From Listeria kieliensis (GTDB taxonomy: Bacteria > Bacillota > Bacilli > Lactobacillales > Listeriaceae), in contig NZ_LARY01000002.1 in the NCBI RefSeq assembly GCF_003369925.1, positions 930,001-994,000 of the forward strand: 64,000 nt of DNA, in the 5' to 3' direction. A program made the translations under genes and the position numbers. The notes under the pieces were generated by a model. The model had not been told where the DNA came from, ran no database searches, and was given only the letters and a program-made list of their open reading frames with translations. The number at the start of each line of letters is the position of its first letter. Within the stretch, counting starts at the first letter, position 1. Of this stretch, positions 10,834 to 21,476 are shown piece after piece.

Positions 10834-13365
10834 ATGGCAGAAACACCAAATCATCGAGTCAAAGAAGTTAATTTAAATAAAGAAATGCGAACGTCTTTCC
10901 TAGATTATGCAATGAGTGTTATCGTTGCTCGTGCCCTTCCTGATGTGCGTGATGGACTTAAACCCGTTCACCGCAGGATTTTATATGCAATGAATGATCT
11001 GGGAATGACTTCTGACAAGGCCTACAAAAAATCGGCTCGTATTGTCGGTGAAGTAATTGGTAAGTATCACCCACATGGTGACTCGGCCGTGTACTTCACG
11101 ATGGTTCGGATGGCGCAAGATTTCAGTTATCGTTATATGCTTGTTGATGGACACGGAAACTTTGGTTCTGTGGATGGAGATATGGCTGCTGCGATGCGTT
11201 ATACGGAAGCACGGATGTCGAAAATCTCGATGGAACTTTTGCGAGATATCAATAAAGACACGATTGATTATGAAGATAACTATGATGGTTCGGAAAAAGA
11301 GCCGGCAATTTTGCCAGCACGTTTTCCAAACTTGCTTGTTAATGGTTCATCTGGGATTGCGGTTGGGATGGCTACAAATATTCCAACACACCATCTTGGT
11401 GAAGTCATTGATGGGGTCCTTGCTTTAAGTCATAATCCAGATATTTCGATTCGAGAACTAATGGAACATATTCCGGGACCTGACTTCCCTACTGCTGGTC
11501 TTATTATGGGACGTAGCGGAATTAGACGGGCTTATGAAACAGGACGTGGATCCATCACTGTTCGTGCTCGCGTGGATATTGAAACAAAAAGTAATGGAAA
11601 AGAAACTATTTTGATTACGGAACTACCTTATCAAGTCAATAAAGCACGGCTGATTGAGCGGATTGCTGAACTGGCTCGTGAGAAGAAAATTGATGGGATC
11701 ACTGAACTGAATGATGAATCTGACCGTTCAGGTATGCGGATTGTCATTGAAGTTCGTCGCGACATTAGTGCAAGTGTAGTTGTCAATAATTTGTATAAAA
11801 TGACAGCACTGCAAACTACTTTTGGGATTAACATGTTGGCGCTTGTTGATAGCCATCCAAAAGTGTTGAATTTAAAACAAATTCTATATCATTATCTAGA
11901 ACATCAAAAAGTTGTTATTCGCCGTAGAACTGAATTTGATTTGCGTAAAGCAGAAGCACGTGCGCATATTCTGGAAGGTTTACGAATTGCACTTGATAAT
12001 ATTGATGCTGTAATCAGTTTGATTCGAGGATCAAAGACAACTGAAATTGCTAAAGAAGGCTTGATGACACAATTTAGCTTGTCTGAAAAGCAATCACAAG
12101 CCATTCTCGATATGCGTTTGCAACGTTTAACAGGTTTAGAACGCGAGAAAATCGAGGAAGAATACAACAATTTGATGCAGCTAATCAATGAATTAAAAGC
12201 GATTCTGGCTGATGAAGAACGTATTCTTGAAGTTATTCGTGAAGAGTTAGAAGAAATCAAACAGAAGTATAGCGATAAACGCCGCACAGAAATCTTAACG
12301 GGAGACCTTGTCAGCATTGAAGATGAGGACCTTATTCCTGAAGAAGAAGTGGCGATTACGTTAACGAAAAAAGGCTACATCAAGCGTTTGCCGCTGTCTA
12401 CGTATCGGAGTCAGCGCCGTGGTGGTCGTGGAATTCAAGGCATGTCCACTCATGAAGATGACTTTGTGGAACATTTGATTGCAACGAGCACGCATGATAC
12501 TCTCCTATTCTTTACGAATACAGGGAAAGTCTACCGGGCGAAAGGTTACGAGGTTCCTGAGTACGGACGTACGGCAAAAGGAATCCCGCTAATCAATTTG
12601 CTAGGCATTGAAAGCCAAGAACAAGTGAATGCGGTTATCAATTTAAGTGAATTCACTGATGACGATTATCTCTTCTTTGCAACGAAACACGGTGTTGTGA
12701 AACGCTCTGCCCTTTCGCAATTTGCGAATATCCGTCAAAGCGGTTTACGTGCAGTGGATCTTCGTGAAAATGATGAGCTCATCTCTGTTCAAATGACTGA
12801 TGGCAGCAAGAAGATGATTATTGCGACGAAAGCAGGTCAATCGATTTATTTCCCAGAAGATAATATTCGGGTAATGGGTCGTACGGCTGCAGGAGTGCGC
12901 GGAATTCGTCTTCATAATGATGATGAGGTAATTGGCATGGAAGTGCTTGAAGATGACCAGAACGTGCTTGTCGTGACGGAGAACGGTTACGGGAAACAAA
13001 CTCCTGCCGAACAGTATCCGCTTCGCAATCGTGGCGGTATGGGTGTTAAAACCGTATCCATTACTGAAAAGAATGGTCCACTTGTTGCGATGAAGACTGT
13101 TACTGGTGATGAAGATATCATGTTGATGACGATTCATGGCGTCTTGATTCGTTTTGAAGTGGAAACTGTATCTGAAACTGGAAGAAGTACGATGGGTGTG
13201 AAACTGATTCGTTTGGATGAAAACGAAAAAGTCGCTACTGTTGCTAAAGTTCCTAAAGAAGATGATGAAATTCTTGAGGAAGAAGAAGCAGAAGACGATC
13301 AAACCCTGAAAACAGAAGTTCCAGATGAAAGTTTTGAAGAAGACGGACCAAACTTAGAAGAATAA
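10834..13365 (+). CDS. gyrA: DNA gyrase subunit A
   Basis: 843 residues. The breakage-reunion domain has catalytic Tyr in AAMRYTEAR (Tyr123), then a coiled-coil gate and a C-terminal beta-pinwheel with the GyrA box QRRGGRG near 528. The tail is very acidic. In the quinolone region I read H79-P-H-G-D-S84-A-V-Y-F88: Ser84 is the sensitive form, but position 88, acidic (Asp or Glu) in E. coli, B. subtilis and S. aureus, is Phe. Clear Shine-Dalgarno (AAAGGGAGG) upstream. Confidence 0.98.
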   Translation: MAETPNHRVKEVNLNKEMRTSFLDYAMSVIVARALPDVRDGLKPVHRRILYAMNDLGMTSDKAYKKSARIVGEVIGKYHPHGDSAVYFTMVRMAQDFSYRYMLVDGHGNFGSVDGDMAAAMRYTEARMSKISMELLRDINKDTIDYEDNYDGSEKEPAILPARFPNLLVNGSSGIAVGMATNIPTHHLGEVIDGVLALSHNPDISIRELMEHIPGPDFPTAGLIMGRSGIRRAYETGRGSITVRARVDIETKSNGKETILITELPYQVNKARLIERIAELAREKKIDGITELNDESDRSGMRIVIEVRRDISASVVVNNLYKMTALQTTFGINMLALVDSHPKVLNLKQILYHYLEHQKVVIRRRTEFDLRKAEARAHILEGLRIALDNIDAVISLIRGSKTTEIAKEGLMTQFSLSEKQSQAILDMRLQRLTGLEREKIEEEYNNLMQLINELKAILADEERILEVIREELEEIKQKYSDKRRTEILTGDLVSIEDEDLIPEEEVAITLTKKGYIKRLPLSTYRSQRRGGRGIQGMSTHEDDFVEHLIATSTHDTLLFFTNTGKVYRAKGYEVPEYGRTAKGIPLINLLGIESQEQVNAVINLSEFTDDDYLFFATKHGVVKRSALSQFANIRQSGLRAVDLRENDELISVQMTDGSKKMIIATKAGQSIYFPEDNIRVMGRTAAGVRGIRLHNDDEVIGMEVLEDDQNVLVVTENGYGKQTPAEQYPLRNRGGMGVKTVSITEKNGPLVAMKTVTGDEDIMLMTIHGVLIRFEVETVSETGRSTMGVKLIRLDENEKVATVAKVPKEDDEILEEEEAEDDQTLKTEVPDESFEEDGPNLEE

Positions 13366-13377
13366 TGAAATTACATG

Positions 13378-13415
13378 CGGATGGCATGTTGAGATTCTTC
13401 TCAATGTGTCATCTG
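13378..13415 (+). terminator. gyrA terminator
   Basis: A 17-base arm (13378-13394) pairs with 13399-13415 using a few G-T pairs, with a TTCT loop and seven T after. It ends the dnaN-downstream gyrase transcript. Confidence 0.88.
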
Positions 13416-13469
13416 TTTTTTTATGAATAAAAATTTACAGTCAAGTAAGATTGAAAAAAATCAATGAAA

Positions 13470-13484
13470 TGATTATCATTATCA
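13470..13484. promoter_or_regulatory. Fur box upstream of the TctA-like operon
   Basis: TGATTATCATTATCA matches the 7-1-7 Fur consensus in 14 of 15 positions (complement TGATAAT-G-ATAATCA). It overlaps a possible -35 (TTATCA at 13473) with TTTAAT 17 bases on. It implies iron-dependent repression of the two genes downstream. Confidence 0.75.
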
Positions 13485-13532
13485 TAGTAGTCTATTTTAA
13501 TAGCAAACCTTGTGCAGAAAGTAGGAAAAAGA

Positions 13533-13787
13533 ATGACTAAGAAAAACAAGGACTCGCAAAATGTTGAAATTTGGGCGGATCTTGTAAACATAAAAGATTT
13601 GATTCTTGCAATTATTATTTGTATAGGATTTACCATGGGCGGTTATTTTATTGCTCCCGGAAAAGCACCAATGCCCCTTTTCTTTGGGCTAGGCGGTGCC
13701 ATTATCGGCTTCATCATTTCAAGTTTAATCATCAAGCCGAAACGAACACTACGCGAAAGTGATGAGACGGAGGCGACTGACAAATGA
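13533..13787 (+). CDS. Small two-helix membrane protein, partner of the TctA-like permease
   Basis: 84 residues from the ATG at 13533, with AGGA 6 bases before it; a GTG at 13512 lacks a good site. After a charged N-terminus there are two hydrophobic segments (roughly 20-42 and 47-68), then a basic/acidic tail. I recognise no family. Its stop overlaps the start of the next gene (ATGA), so the two are coupled; it could be a small TctB-like subunit, although true TctB proteins have four helices. Confidence 0.6.
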   Translation: MTKKNKDSQNVEIWADLVNIKDLILAIIICIGFTMGGYFIAPGKAPMPLFFGLGGAIIGFIISSLIIKPKRTLRESDETEATDK

Positions 13788-15136
13788 CGCTTCAACTTGT
13801 GATTGAAATGATTCTTGCTTCTGTTCTCGCAGCTGGGATTTATACGATTATTGGGATTGCTCCCGGGACAGATGAAACAGCAGTACTTGCTCCTGTGACT
13901 CTTGCACTCGTTTTATTAGGCGTTTCCCCGATGGTTGTGCTTGCTTTTTTTGTTTCGGCTGTTGTGACGCTTAATTTGACGGACGCAGTGCCTGTCGCTG
14001 TTGCAGGAACACCAGGTGGGGTTATGGCCTCGCCAATGGTCCCTTATGGGCTCACTTTGAAAGAGGCTGGTCAATCAGTTGTTGGGATACGCAAAATGGC
14101 TTCTGGAGCTGCTATTGGAACGATTGTGGCTGTTCCGATTAGTTTAGCTTTGGCAGGTCTTCTGGCTCCGCTATCCGAAGTGATTACGAAGTACTCGGCC
14201 CCTGTTTTCTTTATCGGCGCTATATTTCTTGCCTTAGTAAGTAAAAATAAAATTTTATCGTTACTCGCTATCTTACCTTTCAGTTTACTTATCGAGGGAA
14301 TGCGTTATTTGTATTGGGGTGTTGGCGCGGTTCCTGAAACGAAGACGATCACGATTTCATTTTTCCTTGGGATTACGATCGGTCCGATGATTTTCAGTAT
14401 GATTTCGCTACTGAATAAGGAACATCGTGAAAAATTGCCTAAACAAGATAAGCGCGAGATTGTGATTGCAAATGTTGGAAAACAAAAGGGATTTCCTAAC
14501 CCGTTCAAGGTATTAACGAAGCAAGAATCTTGGGCAACGCTTGGAACATCTATCGCTGGCTGTTTTACCTTTTTTATGAGCCCGGTTGGAATGACTGTGT
14601 TATTTGGTGAAGCGGTTGTGAGCCGAGTGAAGAATCCAATTAAGAAGGCAAAAATTGCCCTAGCTAGTATGGAAGGTTTGGCGCATTCGACTTATTTAGC
14701 GGGGTTATTGATTCCACTTATCGCGCTTGGGGTTCCCCTGTCGCCTGTTGCGATTGGTCCGGCAAATCCACTTTTTAATGCCCCTCCTATTTTCACGTTG
14801 GATAAAAATATGCACCACTTGCTCACGATGTCGGAATTTACGATTGCAACGATTGTCGGTTCAGTTGTAGGACTTGGACTAACATATTATGTTATCATGA
14901 AGTATTCCCAGCAAATTTGTCGTTTTGTGTTTAAATTTATTCCACATGAAGCGATTTTAGGATTATTTATTGCGCTTGTTATGATGCTTAGCTACATGGA
15001 TGGTGGATTTATCAATATGATGGGTGTACTTCTTGTCGCAATTGTATCGGGCGCACTTAGTCGACTCGGGATTAACTTTGGTGTGTTATTTATGACGCTT
15101 TATGCCGCACCTTGGATTGTCACAACGTTATTCTAA
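13784..15136 (+). CDS. TctA-like permease (tripartite tricarboxylate transporter family)
   Basis: 450 residues, about ten or eleven hydrophobic segments. The N-terminal block IGIAPGTDETAVLAPVTLAL and AGTPGGVMASPMVPYGLTLKEA resemble the glycine-rich permease signature of TctA proteins, and GVPLSPVAIGPANPLF repeats it in the second half. TctA permeases import citrate or other carboxylates with TctB and a binding protein TctC; no TctC is present here. The Fur box upstream suggests iron-citrate or another iron-related substrate. That link is inference. Confidence 0.55.
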   Translation: MTLQLVIEMILASVLAAGIYTIIGIAPGTDETAVLAPVTLALVLLGVSPMVVLAFFVSAVVTLNLTDAVPVAVAGTPGGVMASPMVPYGLTLKEAGQSVVGIRKMASGAAIGTIVAVPISLALAGLLAPLSEVITKYSAPVFFIGAIFLALVSKNKILSLLAILPFSLLIEGMRYLYWGVGAVPETKTITISFFLGITIGPMIFSMISLLNKEHREKLPKQDKREIVIANVGKQKGFPNPFKVLTKQESWATLGTSIAGCFTFFMSPVGMTVLFGEAVVSRVKNPIKKAKIALASMEGLAHSTYLAGLLIPLIALGVPLSPVAIGPANPLFNAPPIFTLDKNMHHLLTMSEFTIATIVGSVVGLGLTYYVIMKYSQQICRFVFKFIPHEAILGLFIALVMMLSYMDGGFINMMGVLLVAIVSGALSRLGINFGVLFMTLYAAPWIVTTLF

Positions 15137-15158
15137 AATCAGGAAGGAATGGAGCCAA

Positions 15159-16127
15159 TTGGCTACAGGACGTGCAACTGCAAAATTAATACTATGTGGC
15201 GAACACGCTGTTGTTTATGGTGAACCTGCAATTGCTGTACCTTTTTCGCAGGCTGTCATTGAAACAGAGGTTTTGCCAACGAATCAAAAAACTAAATTTT
15301 CGTCTGCTTTTTTCACAGGCGATTTGGATAATATGCCCCCGATTCTTTTTGGAATTAAAGAAATGGCTGAGGCTATTTTAGCGCAGATTGGAACAGAACC
15401 CGTTTTGATTCGCGTTTTGACGGAAATACCAATCGGACGTGGTCTCGGCTCGAGTGCTGCTGTAGCGGCAAGTGTAGCCCGTGCTTTATTCGCTTATTTT
15501 AAGCAAGAACTGACAGATGAGGCGTTGCTCAAATTTGTAAATCAATCTGAAAAAATAGCTCATGGGAACCCAAGTGGTATCGATGCGGTCACGGTTGTAA
15601 CTGAAAAACCAGTTTGGTTTGAAAGAGATTTGGCCCTTGAAACGATGCACTTTCATGAAAAACTTTTTTTGGTGGTCGCTGATACGGGGATTCCCAGTGA
15701 GACGCGCGCCGCGGTTGCGGATGTTGGAAGGTTGCTTGAAACGCAGCCGGAAAAATTCAAACCGATGATTCAGGAACTTGGAAATATTTCCCGGGAAATA
15801 CGGAAGCAACTTGAAGGTGAAGCGGACATTCAGCAAGTAGGAAAAGCGATGAATGCTGCCCAAGCTATTTTGGAGGAACTTACGGTTAGTGATGCAAGCT
15901 TAGAAAAGCTGATTCGTGTAGCCTTGCAAAATGGCGCAGCGGGTGCGAAGTTGACCGGAGGCGGACGTGGCGGTTGTATGGTAGCTCTTGTTTCTAGCAA
16001 AAAGCAGGCTGAGTCGTTAGTGAAGGCTCTCCATGAAGCGGGTGCTAGTGAAGAATGGATTTTTACGATTGGAGAAGGAACGCATGAAAGTAACAGCGGT
16101 AGCTCACACCAATATAGCGCTTATTAA
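15159..16127 (+). CDS. mvaK1: Mevalonate kinase
   Basis: GHMP kinase that phosphorylates mevalonate, first kinase of the mevalonate route to isopentenyl diphosphate. It has KLILCGEHAVVYGEPAIAVP near the N-terminus, the GHMP ATP loop PIGRGLGSSAA near 90 and KLTGGGRGGC near 262. I chose TTG at 15159, which gives M-A-T-G-R-A-T and 322 residues, the size I remember for Listeria; GGAG lies just before it. The next gene starts inside its last 44 bases. Confidence 0.95.
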   Translation: MATGRATAKLILCGEHAVVYGEPAIAVPFSQAVIETEVLPTNQKTKFSSAFFTGDLDNMPPILFGIKEMAEAILAQIGTEPVLIRVLTEIPIGRGLGSSAAVAASVARALFAYFKQELTDEALLKFVNQSEKIAHGNPSGIDAVTVVTEKPVWFERDLALETMHFHEKLFLVVADTGIPSETRAAVADVGRLLETQPEKFKPMIQELGNISREIRKQLEGEADIQQVGKAMNAAQAILEELTVSDASLEKLIRVALQNGAAGAKLTGGGRGGCMVALVSSKKQAESLVKALHEAGASEEWIFTIGEGTHESNSGSSHQYSAY

Positions 16128-17061
16128 GTATTGGGGGAAACGGGATGAAAAGTTGATTTTGCCATCCAATAGCAGTTTATCAATTACGCTTGATAAGTTT
16201 TTTACGGAAACCACTTTTGAATGGAGCAATTCGCAGGAAAAGGATTTGCTCGTTTTAAATGGTGAGGAGCGTGAAGATAAGAAAATTCAGCGATATTTGG
16301 ATGTTTTGCGACATGAATTTGATATTACTTTGCGCGCGGTGATCCATTCGGAAAATCATGTGCCTACTGCGGCAGGGCTAGCTTCTTCAGCTTCAGCGTT
16401 TGCAGCTCTTGCAACTGCGGCTTCAGCGTCACTTGGACGAAAGGATTCGAAGATTGCTCTATCTCGACTCGCCCGGCTTGGATCTGGCTCTGCTAGTCGT
16501 TCTATTTTTGGCGGCTTGGCGATTTGGCAAAAAGGTGAAAAAGCGGATGGATCGGATTCTTATGCGGTTCCTTTTGAAAGTGAGTTAACTGATCAACTGG
16601 CTGTTGTCGTCGCGATTGTGTCTGATCGACCTAAAAAAATTTCCAGTCGAAGTGGAATGAAGCAAACGGTACTTACCTCCCCTTTTTTTGCGGAATGGAC
16701 GAGGACAGCTGAACTGGATTTGGAAGCTATCAAAAAAGCTTTTGCGAACTCTGATTTCACACAAGTTGGTGAGATTTTGGAGCATAACGCAATGAAAATG
16801 CACGCAACAACCTTGAGTGCCAACCCGCCATTCACATATTTTAGTCAGGAATCGCTGCTTGTGATGGAAGCTGTGAGAGAGTTGCGGGCTGACGGGATTG
16901 AAGCTTATTTTACGATGGATGCTGGACCAAATGTTAAAATTGTATGTTTAAGGCAAGACGAAGAAAAAGTAGCCAGTCGAATTGATCAATTGGTAGGTCG
17001 CGTTTTAATTTGTCACGCAGGTGAAGGAGCTAAGGTGATTCAGAATGAAAATGGAAATTAA
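16084..17061 (+). CDS. mvaD: Diphosphomevalonate decarboxylase
   Basis: 325 residues. It begins with KVTAVAHTNIALIKYWGKRD, the characteristic opening of this enzyme, and carries the GHMP loop PTAAGLASSASAFAAL near 98 and GSGSASRSIFGG near 137, then TMDAGPNVK near 277. It makes isopentenyl diphosphate from mevalonate diphosphate with ATP. The ATG at 16084 follows GAAGGA and overlaps the end of mvaK1 by 44 bases, a strong sign of translational coupling. Confidence 0.95.
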   Translation: MKVTAVAHTNIALIKYWGKRDEKLILPSNSSLSITLDKFFTETTFEWSNSQEKDLLVLNGEEREDKKIQRYLDVLRHEFDITLRAVIHSENHVPTAAGLASSASAFAALATAASASLGRKDSKIALSRLARLGSGSASRSIFGGLAIWQKGEKADGSDSYAVPFESELTDQLAVVVAIVSDRPKKISSRSGMKQTVLTSPFFAEWTRTAELDLEAIKKAFANSDFTQVGEILEHNAMKMHATTLSANPPFTYFSQESLLVMEAVRELRADGIEAYFTMDAGPNVKIVCLRQDEEKVASRIDQLVGRVLICHAGEGAKVIQNENGN

Positions 17062-18109
17062 AATTCCTGGAAAACTTTATATAGCAGGTGAATATGCAGT
17101 AGTTGAATCTGGACATACGGCGGTTTTAGCTGCAGTGGATCGCTACATCACATTGGTTCTCGAAGACGCGCCAAAAAATGAACTCAAAATTCCGCACTAT
17201 GAAGACCAAGTGACTTGGCAAACGGGCGAAGAGCTGAAAGCGAGCGGAGAACACTGGTCGTTTACAGCTGAAGCGATCAATACTGTAACGGCTTATTTGA
17301 AAGCTCGGGGAATTTCGCTTACGCCAGTTAAAATGACGATTCAAACAGAATTGATCGATGCTTCCGGTTTTAAATACGGACTTGGTTCAAGTGCTGCGGC
17401 AACAGTGGCTGTTGTTAATGCGTTGCTTGAAAAATTCGCACCAGAAACGGATTTGCTAACAAGATTTAAACTTGCTGCCCTTTCACATCTTGTTGTGCAG
17501 GGAAATGGTTCTTGCGGAGATATTGCTTCTTGTATGTATGGTGGCTTCATTGCCTATACAACTTTTGATCAGGAATGGATCAAGCGGCATTTGCCTTATG
17601 AATCCTTAAACTGGTTTATTGAAAATGATTGGCCAGCTTTGAAAATTGAAAGACTGACGATGCCTGATTGGCCATTTTTAGTTGGCTGGACGGGAAAACC
17701 TGTTAGTACTGGGCGTCTTGTATCCGAGATTCAGTTGTTTAAGCAAAAAAATCAACTGGCTTATAAGCAATTTTTAGAGGATTCAACAGCTGCCGTTAAT
17801 CATTTGCTAACGGGGTTAAAAAAACAAGATCAAGCCATTGTATTTGAAGCAATTAAGGAAAATAGAGGATTACTTCAAAATCTCGGCTTACAGGCAGGGG
17901 TACAAATTGAAACGGAGCTCCTTGAAAAATTAGCTCAAATCGCGGCAGATTGTTCTGGTGCAGGAAAATCATCTGGTTCTGGCGGCGGCGATTGCGGCAT
18001 TGCTTTTTTGCCTGACTCTAAAGCGGCGGAAAAGGTCAAAAGTGCTTGGCAAGAAGCAGGAATTATGCCACTTCCATTCCATACTGGACAAGTAACGATT
18101 AAAAAATAA
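17045..18109 (+). CDS. mvaK2: Phosphomevalonate kinase
   Basis: 354 residues, GHMP kinase. The N-terminus reads IKIPGKLYIAGEYAVVESGH, the ATP loop KYGLGSSAAATVAVVNAL lies near 109 and SGSGGGDCGIAF near 313. It adds the second phosphate in the mevalonate pathway. It overlaps mvaD by 17 bases. The order mvaK1-mvaD-mvaK2 is the usual Gram-positive operon; HMG-CoA synthase and reductase must be elsewhere. Confidence 0.95.
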   Translation: MKMEIKIPGKLYIAGEYAVVESGHTAVLAAVDRYITLVLEDAPKNELKIPHYEDQVTWQTGEELKASGEHWSFTAEAINTVTAYLKARGISLTPVKMTIQTELIDASGFKYGLGSSAAATVAVVNALLEKFAPETDLLTRFKLAALSHLVVQGNGSCGDIASCMYGGFIAYTTFDQEWIKRHLPYESLNWFIENDWPALKIERLTMPDWPFLVGWTGKPVSTGRLVSEIQLFKQKNQLAYKQFLEDSTAAVNHLLTGLKKQDQAIVFEAIKENRGLLQNLGLQAGVQIETELLEKLAQIAADCSGAGKSSGSGGGDCGIAFLPDSKAAEKVKSAWQEAGIMPLPFHTGQVTIKK

Positions 18110-18118
18110 AAGCTAAAA

Positions 18119-18145
18119 ACTCGATCTAATTTCACTAGGTCGGGT
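18119..18145 (+). terminator. Mevalonate operon terminator
   Basis: Stem of about 9 bp (CTCGATCTA with TAGGTCGGG, some G-T pairs), loop ATTTCAC, then CTTTTTTT, 10 bases after the mvaK2 stop. Confidence 0.8.
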
Positions 18146-18182
18146 CTTTTTTTATTTGTGAAAAATTTAATATGTACAGTCT

Positions 18183-18211
18183 TTGAATAATTGATAGATA
18201 TAGGTTATAAT
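18183..18211 (+). promoter_or_regulatory. Promoter of the qox operon
   Basis: TTGAAT, 17-base spacer, TATAAT. Start of transcription would fall near 18218, giving qoxA a leader of about 150 bases. Confidence 0.7.
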
Positions 18212-18367
18212 ATTAAACGAATATGCACATAGTGTTTTTTATTGCTTGAGAAGTTTGTGAAAATAATCGAAAACATGCTTTGCGGGAGTAGAAAACGAAT
18301 TTGGAATTTTAATATTTTATGCGCGTTATACGAACTGTATACTTCAAAAGGAAAAGAGGGGATTAGG

Positions 18368-19474
18368 GTGTCAAAGATACTGAAATCATTACTTCTTACC
18401 GTCTCAGCTGGATTTTTAGCTGTATTAAGCGGTTGTGGTGATTTAGCGGTACTAGATCCAAAGGGACCGGTTGCCAAAGATCAGAGTAATCTAATTATCT
18501 ATTCGATATTCTTCATGCTACTGATCGTGCTAACCATTTTTGTGTTGCTTACGATTATTCTATTTAAATACCGTGAACGAAAAAATCCAAAGAATTACGA
18601 ACCAAATATGCACGGAAGCCGTAAACTGGAAATTTTATGGACGCTTATTCCAATCATAATCGTTATTGCACTTGCAATTCCAACTGTCAAAACGATTTAT
18701 GCGGGCGAAGAAGCTCCAAAAGTAACATCGCATAAGGATCCAGTTGTGATTTATGCGACGAGTGTGGACTGGAAATGGATATTCAGTTATCCAAATGAAA
18801 GTATTGAGACTGTCAACTATGTACATATTCCTACAGATCGACCAGTTCTCTTCAAATTAACATCCGCAGATACAATGACTAGTTTTTGGGTGCCTCAACT
18901 AGGTGGTCAAAAATATGCGATGTCAGGCATGTCAATGAACTTGTATTTACAAGCTGATGAAGAAGGAACTTATAAAGGACGGAATGCAAACTTTAACGGA
19001 GAAGGCTTCCACGAACAGCGCTTTAACGTAATCGCACAATCTGAAAGCGACTATAAAGCATGGGCGAAGAAAACAAAAGCCAATTCTCCACTGATCACAC
19101 AAGATATTTATGATCGTTTGCTTATTCCAGGAGGCTCGAAAGAAAAGAGTTATTCAGGAACTCACTTGGCCTTTGTTGATGTGGCAGCGGACCCTGAATA
19201 TGTCTTTTATGCGTATGAACGTTTTGGCTACAAGCTAACGAATCCGCATAATCCAAATGAAAAAGTGACAATTTCTGATAAGCCACTTAAACCTGCTCGT
19301 CCAGTTACGGTTACAAATCCGCAATTTGAACGGCATCACATGAAGCCAATGATCATTAAAAATGGCGAGAAATATCACTCAGATAAGCACTATGATAAAG
19401 AAATGAAAAAAATGGAAGACGACATCCAAACGAACGAATTCAATAAAAAAGAATCCGACGACGCGGGCGAGTAA
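18368..19474 (+). CDS. qoxA: Quinol oxidase subunit II (QoxA), lipoprotein
   Basis: 368 residues from GTG at 18368, which follows GAGGGG by 6 bases. A signal peptide ends in the lipobox LSGC, so the mature protein is lipid-anchored. Two transmembrane segments follow, then the cupredoxin domain with VDWKWIFSYP and SFWVPQLGGQKYAM. The CuA-binding cysteines of cytochrome c oxidases are absent, as expected for a quinol oxidase. First gene of the aa3-600-type menaquinol oxidase operon. Confidence 0.95.
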   Translation: MSKILKSLLLTVSAGFLAVLSGCGDLAVLDPKGPVAKDQSNLIIYSIFFMLLIVLTIFVLLTIILFKYRERKNPKNYEPNMHGSRKLEILWTLIPIIIVIALAIPTVKTIYAGEEAPKVTSHKDPVVIYATSVDWKWIFSYPNESIETVNYVHIPTDRPVLFKLTSADTMTSFWVPQLGGQKYAMSGMSMNLYLQADEEGTYKGRNANFNGEGFHEQRFNVIAQSESDYKAWAKKTKANSPLITQDIYDRLLIPGGSKEKSYSGTHLAFVDVAADPEYVFYAYERFGYKLTNPHNPNEKVTISDKPLKPARPVTVTNPQFERHHMKPMIIKNGEKYHSDKHYDKEMKKMEDDIQTNEFNKKESDDAGE

Positions 19475-19490
19475 AGGGGGAAACTAAAAC

Positions 19491-21476
19491 ATGAAATGGA
19501 ACGAATTTATCATCACTGGCGACCCTCTGATCTTAGGTGCACAAGTTTCGATCGCACTCGTCAGTATTGGGATTGTCGTGCTGTTAACGTATACGAAAAA
19601 ATGGAAATGGCTTTTCAAAGAATGGATTTCCTCCGTTGACCATAAACGGATTGGGATCATGTATTTGATTGCTGCTGTTTTAATGTTCTTCCGGGGCGGC
19701 GTGGATGCGCTCATGATGCGTACCCAACTTGCTTTACCTGGAATGAAGTTTTTAGATGCACAGCACTATAACGAAGTCTTTACAACACACGGAACGATCA
19801 TGATTTTGTTCATGGCAATGCCGTTTGTTATCGGGTTAATGAACATCGCAGTACCGCTTCAAATTGGTGCGCGCGACGTAGCATTCCCATTCTTAAATAA
19901 TTTGAGTTTCTGGACATTCTTCATGGGGGCAATGCTTTTCAACTTGTCCTTTGTAATCGGTGGTTCTCCAGCAGCAGGCTGGACAAACTATGCGCCACTT
20001 GCAGAAGAATTTAGCCAAGGCTATGGAATTAACTTTTACTTGCTCGGAGTTCAGATAGCCGGGATAGGAACGCTTATGACAGGGATTAACTTCTTTGTCA
20101 CGATAATGCGGATGCGTGCTAAAGGCATGACGCTGATGAAAATGCCAATGTTTACTTGGACAATTTTGATCACTTCCCTAATTATCATCTTTGCTTTCCC
20201 TGTTTTGACAGTAGCGCTTGCTCTCATGTCATTTGACCGCTTATTTGGAACAGCATTCTTTACGCTAGCAAATGGTGGTTTACCGATGATGTGGGCCAAC
20301 CTTTTCTGGGTTTGGGGGCATCCGGAGGTATACATTGTTATCCTACCGGCATTCGGGGTCTTCTCAGAAGTTATTTCTACCTTTTCGAAAAAGAAACTGT
20401 TTGGTTATCCAGCCATGGTTGCTGCCATCGTTGTTATCTCCATTTTGAGTTTCATTGTTTGGGTCCATCACTTCTTCACGATGGGTTCAGGCGCACTTGT
20501 TAACTCATTCTTCTCGATTACGACGATGATGATTGCCATACCGACTGGGATTAAAATATTCAACTGGCTATTTACGATGTATAAAGGCCAGATTCGATTT
20601 GATACACCAATGCTTTGGTCGCTTGCTTTCATACCAAACTTTGTTATTGGTGGGGTAACTGGGGTTATGCTTGCCATGGCCGCAGCGGATTATCAATATC
20701 ACAATACGTACTTCCTTGTATCTCACTTCCACTATGTGTTGATTGCAGGAACCGTATTCTCTTGTTTCGCCGGTTTAATTTACTGGTATCCAAAAATGTT
20801 TGGTTACAAGCTGAATGAAAAAATTGGTAAATGGTTCTTCTGGATTTTTGTAATCGGCTTTAATGTCTGCTTCTTCCCGCAATATTTCTTGGGACTCGAC
20901 GGCATGCCACGTCGACTTTACACTTATACACAAGGAGACGGCTGGACAACATTGAACCTTATTTCCTCTATCGGAGGCTTCCTGATGGGAGTAGCATTCT
21001 TAATTCTTTGCTGGAATATCGTTTACAGCTTCAAACATTCAAAACGCGAAGTAAGTGGCGATTCTTGGGACGGAGCTGGGCGTACACTCGAATGGGCAAC
21101 AAGCTCTGCGATTGCGCCAAAATATAACTTTGCAATTCTACCAGAATGGCACAGCATTGATGATTTTTGGAATAAGAAGCAAGAAGGCAAGTCTTACTTG
21201 GACGATAAAAATTATCAGCCTATTCATATGCCAAGCAACACAATGCTCGGATTTGTGATGTCTGTCTTCTTCTTCATCGGCGCGTTTGGTCTTGTCTTCT
21301 ACTGGTACTGGCTTGGACTCCTTGGAGGACTGGGTGTACTAGGCTGCATGATTTATCGTTCTTTCCAAAAAGACGACGGTTATCATGTTTCAGTTGAAGA
21401 AATTCGTGCAACAGAAGAGCATGCTGCTCACGAACGTGAAACGGGCGTAAAGGAGGGTAACCCATGGAATCTGTAA
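19491..21476 (+). CDS. qoxB: Quinol oxidase subunit I (QoxB)
   Basis: 661 residues, heme-copper oxidase catalytic subunit. The haem ligand region is TTHGTIMI near 100, the CuB site [10 protein letters not shown] near 284 with WVHHFF near 328, and the two haem ligands lie in VSHFHYVL near 414. It pumps protons while reducing oxygen. It begins 16 bases after qoxA with AAAGGGGG upstream and ends inside the qoxC start region (13-base overlap). Confidence 0.97.
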   Translation: MKWNEFIITGDPLILGAQVSIALVSIGIVVLLTYTKKWKWLFKEWISSVDHKRIGIMYLIAAVLMFFRGGVDALMMRTQLALPGMKFLDAQHYNEVFTTHGTIMILFMAMPFVIGLMNIAVPLQIGARDVAFPFLNNLSFWTFFMGAMLFNLSFVIGGSPAAGWTNYAPLAEEFSQGYGINFYLLGVQIAGIGTLMTGINFFVTIMRMRAKGMTLMKMPMFTWTILITSLIIIFAFPVLTVALALMSFDRLFGTAFFTLANGGLPMMWANLFWVWGHPEVYIVILPAFGVFSEVISTFSKKKLFGYPAMVAAIVVISILSFIVWVHHFFTMGSGALVNSFFSITTMMIAIPTGIKIFNWLFTMYKGQIRFDTPMLWSLAFIPNFVIGGVTGVMLAMAAADYQYHNTYFLVSHFHYVLIAGTVFSCFAGLIYWYPKMFGYKLNEKIGKWFFWIFVIGFNVCFFPQYFLGLDGMPRRLYTYTQGDGWTTLNLISSIGGFLMGVAFLILCWNIVYSFKHSKREVSGDSWDGAGRTLEWATSSAIAPKYNFAILPEWHSIDDFWNKKQEGKSYLDDKNYQPIHMPSNTMLGFVMSVFFFIGAFGLVFYWYWLGLLGGLGVLGCMIYRSFQKDDGYHVSVEEIRATEEHAAHERETGVKEGNPWNL

